Of a DNA stretch of 64,000 bases, positions 57,891 to 64,000 are shown one piece after another. The notes under the pieces were generated by a model. It saw nothing but the letters and a program-made list of their open reading frames with translations. It was not told the DNA's origin and searched no databases. A program made the translations under genes and the position numbers. How positions within the stretch are numbered: the first letter of the stretch is position 1; every line of letters begins with the position of its first letter. Origin of the DNA: Palsa-504 sp963744575 (GTDB lineage Bacteria > Actinomycetota > Actinomycetes > Streptosporangiales > Streptosporangiaceae); contig CAVUUF010000003.1 of NCBI GenBank assembly GCA_963744575.1, positions 124,001 through 188,000 on the forward strand, read 5' to 3'.

Positions 57891-59695
57891 CCGCCGCGGA
57901 ATTCAAGCGCGTGCTCGTCGCCAACCGCGGCGAGATCGCCCTGCGGGTGGTGCGCGCCTGCCGCGACGCCTCCCTGACCAGCATCGCGGTCTACGCCGAA
58001 CCCGACGCCCGCGCGCCGTTCGCCCGCCTGGCCGACGAGGCGCTGCCGCTGCCCGGGACCACTCCGGCCGGCGCCTACCTCGACATCGCCGGGCTGCTGG
58101 CCGCGGCCGGACAGGCCCGCGCGGAAGCCGTCCACCCGGGTTACGGCTTCCTGGCCGAGAACGCCGACTTCGCCCAGGCGGTCCTCGACGCGGGCCTGAC
58201 CTGGATCGGGCCGCCGCCGGGGGTGATCCGCGCGCTCGGCGACAAGGTGGCGGCCCGGGCCATCGCCGGCCGGGCCGGGGCGCCGCTGGTGCCGGCCACC
58301 TCCCGCCCGGTCGCCGACCCGGACGAGGCGGTGCGGTTCGCCGAGGAGCACGGGCTGCCCGTCGCGATCAAGGCCGCGCACGGCGGCGGCGGCCGCGGGC
58401 TGCGGGTCGCCTACCAGGTCGGCGAGGTCGCCGGCCTGTTCGAGACGGCGGTACGAGAGGCCAGCGCCGCGTTCGGCCGCGGCGAGTGCTTCGTGGAGGC
58501 GTACGTGGAACGGGGCAGGCACGTCGAAGCGCAGGTGCTGGCGGACTCCCGCGGCGACGTGCTGGTCGCCGGGACCCGCGACTGCACGCTGCAGCGCCGC
58601 TACCAGAAGCTGGTCGAGGAGGCACCCGCGCCGTTCCTCAGCCCGGCCCAGCTGGCCACGCTGGAGCAGTCCGCCGCCGCCATCTGCCGCCTGGCCGGCT
58701 ACGTGAACGCCGGGACGGTCGAGTTCCTGCTGTCACCGCACGGCGAGCTGTCGTTCCTCGAGGTCAACACCCGCCTGCAGGTCGAGCACGCGGCGACCGA
58801 GGAGAGCGCCGACGTCGACCTGGTCCGTGCTCAGTTGCTGATCGCGGCTGGTCACCGGCTGCGGGACGCGATCGGGCCGGTCCGGCCACGGCGGCACGCC
58901 ATCGAGTTCCGGGTCAACGCCGAGGACCCGGCGCGGCAGTTCGCTCCCTCGACCGGCCCGGTCACCCGGTTCAGGCTGCCGTCCGGGCCGGGGATACGTG
59001 CCGACTCCGGGGTCGAGGCCGGCAGCGTCGTCGGCGGCCAGTTCGACTCGCTGCTGGCGAAGCTGATCGTCACCGGCCGCGACCGGCGGCAGGCCCTGGA
59101 ACGGGCCCGCCGCGCGCTGCGCGAGTTCGAGATCGACGGCGTCCGGACGACTCTGCCGTTCCTGCGCGCGGTGCTGACCGAGCCCGCCTTCACCGGCGAC
59201 GGCCCCGGCGGTTTCGCCGTCCACACCAGATGGATCGAGCAGGACTACCTGCCCGCCGCAGCGGCGGCCCCCGATAATGACGCCGATGACGAGCGGGTGA
59301 TGATCCGGGTCGGCAGCCGCTGGCTCCCGGTGGCGATGCCAGGCCTGGCCCAGGCCCGCGAGGGACCGCTGGCGCTGGCCCGCCGGCAGGCGCGCGAGCG
59401 CGGCCAGCGGGCCGCGCAGGCGGCCGGCGACGTGCTCGCCGCGCCGATGCAGGGCACGGTGGTGCGGGTCCTGGTGGCCGACGGCGACCAGGTCGACGCC
59501 GGGCAGGAACTGGTGGTGGTCGAGGCGATGAAGATGCAGAATCCGCTCCGCGCGCCGCACCCCGGTCAGGTCGCCGACGTGCGCGTCCGCGCCGGGGACA
59601 CCGTCGCCCAGGGGGCCGTGCTGTGCCGGGTCGCGCCGGCTCCGCCAGGCCGGCCGCGCCGTGAAGCGGGCCCGATGCTCGCTGCGGGCAAATAA
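57887..59695 (+). CDS. accA1: Biotin-dependent acyl-CoA carboxylase alpha subunit (AccA1-like)
   Basis: 602 residues, shorter than many of this class. Biotin carboxylase: FKRVLVANRGEIALRVVRAC, HPGYGFLAENADFAQAVLDA, ATP-grasp KAAHGGGGRGLRVAYQVGE and FLEVNTRLQVEHAATEE. The C-terminal BCCP domain has the biotin Lys in VVVEAMKMQNPLRAPHPG. It carboxylates biotin and passes it to the AccD1-like subunit (53076), most likely for methylcrotonyl-CoA. ATGA overlap with the lyase gene; it ends the operon. No BT domain was recognised between them, and the linker is short. Confidence 0.9.
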   Translation: MTAAEFKRVLVANRGEIALRVVRACRDASLTSIAVYAEPDARAPFARLADEALPLPGTTPAGAYLDIAGLLAAAGQARAEAVHPGYGFLAENADFAQAVLDAGLTWIGPPPGVIRALGDKVAARAIAGRAGAPLVPATSRPVADPDEAVRFAEEHGLPVAIKAAHGGGGRGLRVAYQVGEVAGLFETAVREASAAFGRGECFVEAYVERGRHVEAQVLADSRGDVLVAGTRDCTLQRRYQKLVEEAPAPFLSPAQLATLEQSAAAICRLAGYVNAGTVEFLLSPHGELSFLEVNTRLQVEHAATEESADVDLVRAQLLIAAGHRLRDAIGPVRPRRHAIEFRVNAEDPARQFAPSTGPVTRFRLPSGPGIRADSGVEAGSVVGGQFDSLLAKLIVTGRDRRQALERARRALREFEIDGVRTTLPFLRAVLTEPAFTGDGPGGFAVHTRWIEQDYLPAAAAAPDNDADDERVMIRVGSRWLPVAMPGLAQAREGPLALARRQARERGQRAAQAAGDVLAAPMQGTVVRVLVADGDQVDAGQELVVVEAMKMQNPLRAPHPGQVADVRVRAGDTVAQGAVLCRVAPAPPGRPRREAGPMLAAGK

Positions 59696-59801
59696 TTTTC
59701 ACCGAGCATGAACCGTTTCGCCATATCCGGTCGTAATCCAGCTAACTGCGCGGGATAGGAACCCGCCGGAAGAGCACCGGTTTCTAGTGGTGGGGTCTCA
59801 C

Positions 59802-60329
59802 ATGATATGCGCTAACTGTGGCGTGCCCGCGAATCCTGAGTACCGTTTCTGCGAGAGCTGCGGGAATCCGCTAGGCGCCGCACCGAATGGCCGATCCAAC
59901 GGTTCCGGGCCGAATCCTGGCGGCCCGGCACCGCTAATGCCACAGGAGCGGCCGGGGGTAAGAACGCAGCCCGGCGGGGTGATATGGAACCTGTTCGCCG
60001 ACCTGCTGGACGAGGATCCAACCGAGCGAAGTGACCACATCTTCGAGATCGCATCCACGGTTTTCAGCGAGGATCTCGCCAGCGCGGCGCAGAACATGTT
60101 CTTCGCCGCCGCGGCCCGTGATGTCTTCGCCGGGGTGGTGGAAGCTCTTTCCCGCCAGCCGCCGCAGCATGACAACGCGGCTCTCAGGGCCCAGCTTGAA
60201 GGCTCAAACAAGGCACTGTGGGACCTCATGCACGAGTACCCCGATCTAGCCGGAGCGGCCCGCTACCTGACCTGGAACCAGCTGGCTGCCAGCTACGGGC
60301 TCACTCAGTACAGCCAGGGCCAGCTTTGA
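59802..60329 (+). CDS. Zinc-ribbon protein with a helical domain similar to conjugative coupling proteins
   Basis: 175 residues from ATG 59802 (a GTG at 59787 is also possible). MICANCGVPANPEYRFCESC begins with a CxxC-type zinc ribbon, then a Gly/Pro/Asn-rich linker. The C-terminal domain, DLLDEDPTERSDHIFEIAST with NMFFAAAARDVFAGVVEAL and HEYPDLAGAARYLTW, resembles the helical region of TraD/VirD4-type coupling proteins. There is no ATPase domain. A shortened T4CP-derived protein or a new use of the fold are both possible. It lies downstream of the leucine-type operon and is alone. Confidence 0.5.
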   Translation: MICANCGVPANPEYRFCESCGNPLGAAPNGRSNGSGPNPGGPAPLMPQERPGVRTQPGGVIWNLFADLLDEDPTERSDHIFEIASTVFSEDLASAAQNMFFAAAARDVFAGVVEALSRQPPQHDNAALRAQLEGSNKALWDLMHEYPDLAGAARYLTWNQLAASYGLTQYSQGQL

Positions 60330-60487
60330 GTCGAGTCGTTGACATGGTTCGGGTCCGCACCGCCTGCCCCGCGGGATCTCCGGGTAACCGGCGCCGGGGC
60401 ACGCGCCGGCCCGTGGTCCTGGTGGGCTCGCGTATTCAACTGTCGCGAGTTGTGGGCGCTGCCAAGCGTCGTAGTGACCTTCCGTGA

Positions 60488-62164
60488 TCACCGGTCATCT
60501 TTCAGGCGGCCGGCGCCGGGAAGTCCTTCAGCGGGCGAACGGGGCCGCAGTCCCGCCTCGGCCATCTGCCTCAGCCGGAACCGCTGGGTCTTGCCGCTGA
60601 TGGTCTTGGGTAGCTCGGAAACGAACTCGATCACCCTCGGGTACTTGTACGGGGCGATCGAGGCCTTGGTGAACTCCTGCAGCTCGGCGACCTTCGCCGG
60701 GTCGGCTGTCGCGCCCTCGCGCAGCACCACGAACGCCTGCACGACCGTGCCGCGGCCCGGGTCGGGTGCCCCGACGACGGCCACCTCGAGCACGTCCGGG
60801 TGGCCGAGCAGCGCCTCCTCCACCTCGGGCCCAGCGATGTTGTAGCCGGCCGAGATGATCATGTCGTCGCTGCGGGCCTGGAACCAGTAGTAGCCGTCGG
60901 CGTCGCGGACGTAGGTGTCGCCGGTGATGTTCCAGCCGTGCTGCACGTAGGTCTTCTGCCGCTCGTCGGCCAGGTAGCGGCAGCCGGTAGGACCCTGGAC
61001 GGCCAGCCGGCCCGGCTCGCCGTCGGGTGCCTCGTAGCCGCTGGAGTCCAGGATCGTGGCCCGGTAGCCGGGGACGGACTTGCCGGTCGAGCCGGACCTG
61101 ATGTCACGGTCGGCGGCGGCGACGAAGATGTGCAGCATCTCCGTCGACCCGATGCCGTCGATGATCGCCAGGCCGGTGGCTTCGCGGAACTCCTCCCACA
61201 CCGACCTGGGCAGGTGCTCGCCGGCCGAGACGCAGCGCTGCAGGTTCTTACATGCGGCCGCCTTCCCCGCGGCCAGCATGGCCCGGTAGGCGGTGGGGGC
61301 GGTGGACAGCACGGTCACGCCGTGCGCTGCGATCGCGTCGGCGAGTTCGGCTGGGGTGGCGCGCTCGATGAGCAGCGTCGACGCGCCGGCCCGCAGCGGG
61401 AAGATCAGCAGGCCGCCGAGCCCGTAGGTGAAGCCGAGCGGCGGAGTGCCGGTGAAGACGTCGTCCGGGCGCGGCCTGATCAGGTACCTGGAGAAGGTGT
61501 CGGCCGTGGCGAGCACGTCGCGGTGGAAGTGCATGGCCACCTTCGGCTGGCCGGTGGTGCCCGAGGTGGACGCGAGCATGGCCACGTCGTCCGCGGCGAC
61601 CCCGACCGGGGTGAAGGTGCCGTCCTTGGCCGCGCACCGGGCGGCCAGTTCGGCGGGGCCGTCTCCGCCGTAGTGGACGGTGGCCAGCCCCGGGGCGCCG
61701 GCCGCCAGGTCCGCCGCGAAGCGGTGGTCACACAGCGCCAGGCTCGGCTGGGTCAGGCCGACGATGGTGGCGATCTCCCTGGGCCGGAGCAGGGCCATGG
61801 TGGTGACCACGACGCCGCCGGCCTTGACCGCGGCGAGCCAGGCGGCGGCGAGCCACGGAGAGTTCGGGCCGCGGAGCAGGACCCGGTTCCCTGGCTGCAG
61901 GCCGAAGTCCTCGGTCAGCACCTGGGCCAGCTGGTTCGTGAGCCGGACGGTCTTCCCGTAGTCCCAGGTCTCGGTGAGCGAATGCAGGCAGGGGCGGCCG
62001 TAACCGACCCGGGACGCCGTCACGTCGAGGAGTTCGGCGGCGCAGTTGAGCCGCTCGGGATAGTTGAGTTCCGGCAGGTCGAAGCGGAATTCCGGCCACT
62101 GTTCCGGCGGCGGGAGGTGGTCACGGCAGAAGGTGTCGACGTGCGCCGAAGGGGAAAGCCGCAT
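60488..62164 (-). CDS. Aryl-CoA ligase (2-aminobenzoate/benzoate-CoA ligase-like)
   Basis: 558 residues from ATG 62164, with GAAGGA upstream; a GTG at 62173 is the alternative. AMP-binding motif MLASTSGTTGQPKVAMHFHR, STEMLHIFVAAADRDIRSGS, GDTYVRDADGYYWFQARSDD, then MIISAGYNIAGPEVEEALLG and PKTISGKTQRFRLRQMAE with the catalytic Lys. It matches 2-aminobenzoate-CoA ligases such as AbmG. Downstream gene of a two-gene unit with the monooxygenase at 62220; the gap is 55 bp. Confidence 0.85.
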   Translation of the reverse strand: MRLSPSAHVDTFCRDHLPPPEQWPEFRFDLPELNYPERLNCAAELLDVTASRVGYGRPCLHSLTETWDYGKTVRLTNQLAQVLTEDFGLQPGNRVLLRGPNSPWLAAAWLAAVKAGGVVVTTMALLRPREIATIVGLTQPSLALCDHRFAADLAAGAPGLATVHYGGDGPAELAARCAAKDGTFTPVGVAADDVAMLASTSGTTGQPKVAMHFHRDVLATADTFSRYLIRPRPDDVFTGTPPLGFTYGLGGLLIFPLRAGASTLLIERATPAELADAIAAHGVTVLSTAPTAYRAMLAAGKAAACKNLQRCVSAGEHLPRSVWEEFREATGLAIIDGIGSTEMLHIFVAAADRDIRSGSTGKSVPGYRATILDSSGYEAPDGEPGRLAVQGPTGCRYLADERQKTYVQHGWNITGDTYVRDADGYYWFQARSDDMIISAGYNIAGPEVEEALLGHPDVLEVAVVGAPDPGRGTVVQAFVVLREGATADPAKVAELQEFTKASIAPYKYPRVIEFVSELPKTISGKTQRFRLRQMAEAGLRPRSPAEGLPGAGRLKDDR

Positions 62165-62219
62165 CTGGCCCACTTCCTTCTTTCCCGAATGACACGACCA
62201 TTAAATTATGCTCAGTAGA

Positions 62220-64000
62220 TCACCAGTTTTTAACTTTCGTGACGGCAGTCAAGAGTCCGCCATACGCGACGCCGGGCGGCCGCCAGCGTGCGTGCGCCGT
62301 CCGCGGCGCCCCCGTCCTGATCAGGTCGAGCCGCGGCCGCGGCCCGTCGGTGCGTCCGGCCTGCGGCTTGCGGCTGCCCGCGGCGAACGGCCGCGGCCAG
62401 GTGGCGCCCGGTCCCGCGTAGCCCTGCTCGGCGGCGGCGCGCAGGGTCCACTGCGGGTCGTACAGGTGGGTCCGGCCGAGCGCGCACAGGTCGGCCCGGC
62501 CCGCCAGGATCAGCGAGTTCACGTCGTCATAGGACGAGATCGCGCCGACCGCGATCACCGCCACCCCGTACTTGCGCCCGATCTCGTTGCGTATCCGGTC
62601 CGCGAACGGCGTCTGGTAGCTGCGGCCGAAGGCGGGCGTCTCCTCGCTGACCACCTGCCCGGTCGACACGTCGATGCCGGCCGCGCCGTGCTCGGCGAAC
62701 GCCCGGGCGATCTCCACGGTGTCGTCGATGTCCAGGCCCCCCTCGCACCAGTCCGTGGCCGAGATCCGCACCGTCATCGGCCGGTTCTCCGGCCACACCG
62801 CGCGGATCGCGTCGAACACCTCAAGCGGGTAGCGGAGCCGGGCGGCCAGCGAGCCGCCGTAGCGGTCGGTGCGCTGGTTGGTCAGCGGGGACAGGAAGGA
62901 GGACAGCAGGTAGCCGTGCGCGCAGTGCAGTTCGAGCAGGTCGAAGCCGGCCCGCGCCGCCGCCCGGGCGGCCGAGACGAACTGCCCGCGAATCTCCTCG
63001 AGCTCAGCCGGCCCCAGCTCCCGCGGCGTCTGGCTGCCCGCCTGGTAGGGGAGCGGCGAGGGACCGCAGACCTCCCAGTTGCCCTCAGGCAGCGGGGCGT
63101 CCATCCCCTCCCACATCAGCCTGGTCGAGCCCTTGCGGCCGGAGTGGCCGAGCTGGATCCCGATCTTCGCGCCGCTGCGGCCGTGCACGAACGAGACGAT
63201 CCGGCGCCAGGACTCCTCCTGCTCGGTGCTGTACATCCCGGTGCAGCCCGGCGTGATCCGGCCGGCCGGGGAGACGCAGACCATCTCCGTCATCACCAGG
63301 CCCGCGCCGCCCAGCGCCTTGCTGCCCAGGTGCACCAGGTGGAAGTCGCCGGGCACGCCGTCGCGTGCCGAGTACATGTCCATCGGCGACACGATGACCC
63401 GGTTCGCCAGCTCCAGGCCGCCCAGCCGGAATGGCTGGAACATTGGCGGCCGCACCTCGGCGGTCTCCCCCTGGCCGGCGGCGAACCACCGGTCCATGTC
63501 GGCCACGAACTCCGGGTCACGCAGCCGGAGATTGTCGTAGGTGACCCGGCGGCTGCGGGTCACGATGTTGAACGCGAACTGGCGCGGGTCCTGGTCGGCG
63601 TACTGGCCGATGTTCTCGAACCACTCCAGGCTGGCCTGCGCGGCCCGCTGGGTGGAGGCCACCACCGGCCGCCGTTCGGCCTCGTACGCCGCCAGCGCGG
63701 AATCAGCCGAAGGCTGCTCGTGCAGGCAGGCCGCCAGCGCCAGCGCGTCCTCCATGGCGAGCTTGGTGCCCGAGCCGATGGAGAAGTGCGCGGTGTGCGC
63801 CGCGTCGCCGAGCAGCACCACGTTGCGGTGCCGCCAGGTCCGGCAGCGCACAGTGGTGAAGGCAGTCCACCGCGAGTTGTTGGCGAACAGCTCGTGCCCG
63901 CCGAGCACGTCCGCGCACAGGCGCCGGATCATCTCCACTGACGCCTCGTCGCTGTGTCCCGGCGCGAGCCCGGCCGCGGCCGCCGCGGCCTCGCCGAACC
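62220..64000 (-). CDS. Bifunctional aryl-CoA monooxygenase/reductase (anthraniloyl-CoA or salicylyl-CoA type), 5' end beyond window
   Basis: 593 codons visible and open to the edge. The N-terminal part is the C-terminal portion of a PHBH-type flavin monooxygenase (RNVVLLGDAAHTAHFSIGSG, TKLAMEDALALAACLHEQPS). The second half is an Old Yellow Enzyme-type domain: PPMFQPFRLGGLELANRVIV, LLELHCAHGYLLSSFLSPL and TNQRTDRYGGSLAARLRYPL. This fusion is that of 2-aminobenzoyl-CoA monooxygenase/reductase. It hydroxylates and reduces the ring of anthraniloyl-CoA. With the ligase downstream it makes an aerobic anthranilate catabolic unit. Confidence 0.85.
   Translation of the reverse strand, partial: FGEAAAAAAGLAPGHSDEASVEMIRRLCADVLGGHELFANNSRWTAFTTVRCRTWRHRNVVLLGDAAHTAHFSIGSGTKLAMEDALALAACLHEQPSADSALAAYEAERRPVVASTQRAAQASLEWFENIGQYADQDPRQFAFNIVTRSRRVTYDNLRLRDPEFVADMDRWFAAGQGETAEVRPPMFQPFRLGGLELANRVIVSPMDMYSARDGVPGDFHLVHLGSKALGGAGLVMTEMVCVSPAGRITPGCTGMYSTEQEESWRRIVSFVHGRSGAKIGIQLGHSGRKGSTRLMWEGMDAPLPEGNWEVCGPSPLPYQAGSQTPRELGPAELEEIRGQFVSAARAAARAGFDLLELHCAHGYLLSSFLSPLTNQRTDRYGGSLAARLRYPLEVFDAIRAVWPENRPMTVRISATDWCEGGLDIDDTVEIARAFAEHGAAGIDVSTGQVVSEETPAFGRSYQTPFADRIRNEIGRKYGVAVIAVGAISSYDDVNSLILAGRADLCALGRTHLYDPQWTLRAAAEQGYAGPGATWPRPFAAGSRKPQAGRTDGPRPRLDLIRTGAPRTAHARWRPPGVAYGGLLTAVTKVKNW

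Overview
The window is high-GC DNA from an actinobacterium. Evidence is the WhiB protein, the GAF-ANTAR and SpoIIE-type partner-switching signalling, DUF3040/DUF3052/DUF1360 proteins, homodimeric AceE, a remnant of an F420-dependent LLM enzyme, and frequent GTG/TTG starts. A soil genus near Streptosporangiales or Streptomycetales fits best; the sequence alone does not name the species. No rRNA, tRNA, CRISPR array, intact transposase or phage module was seen.

Layout. 0-5 kb: housekeeping (PucR-type regulator edge, aceE with a one-base frameshift, DUF3052, AhpE-type peroxiredoxin, zinc-ribbon protein). 5-27 kb: a stress and signalling block with two CBS proteins around a LigD-type polymerase, a HhH protein, a GAF-ANTAR regulator, a large FAD/Fe-S oxidase, stress membrane proteins, a SigB/SigF-type sigma factor, an enolase-superfamily enzyme, WhiB, an SDR, a HAMP-array hybrid kinase divergent from an ANTAR-GAF-PAS-SpoIIE phosphatase, a DUF2231-Rieske protein, a Holin-X/DUF3618/YihY operon and a TPP enzyme. 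28-31.5 kb: a four-gene minus-strand cassette (acyl-CoA dehydrogenase-like, PIG-L deacetylase, NodS-like methyltransferase, GT2). 31.5-39.5 kb: SSADH-type dehydrogenase, GT4, RsbV/RsbW-like pair, C45 hydrolase, SDR. 39.7-44 kb: an Mrp/Mbh-type antiporter operon without a NuoL-like subunit. 44-48.6 kb: GH15, ChaB and a dense set of gene remnants plus an AT-rich patch with six DnaA-box-like 9-mers. 48.6-51.6 kb: TTC38-like TPR protein and an HpaB-family oxygenase. 51.8-59.7 kb: a six-gene operon resembling mycobacterial leucine/isovalerate catabolism (accA1-accD1 region). 59.8-64 kb: zinc-ribbon protein and a two-gene anthranilate-CoA-type module running off the right edge.

Two themes run through the window. 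First, at least eleven sites fit GNNT-N14/15-GGGTA(G/C) or a one-mismatch form, mostly upstream of stress-type genes. This is the promoter type read by SigB/SigF/SigH-like factors, and such a factor is encoded here (13335-14234), with phosphatase, kinase and antagonist proteins of the kind that control it. The regulon would link redox, DNA-repair, membrane-stress and osmotic genes. Second, there are many deletion scars: remnants of an LLM oxidoreductase, a SpoIIE phosphatase, UdgX, an NAD(P)-dependent oxidoreductase, a phytanoyl-CoA dioxygenase, an endonuclease VII and probably a TetR regulator, plus single-base frameshifts in aceE and the cassette dehydrogenase. The frameshifts could be assembly errors; the deletions are less easily explained that way.
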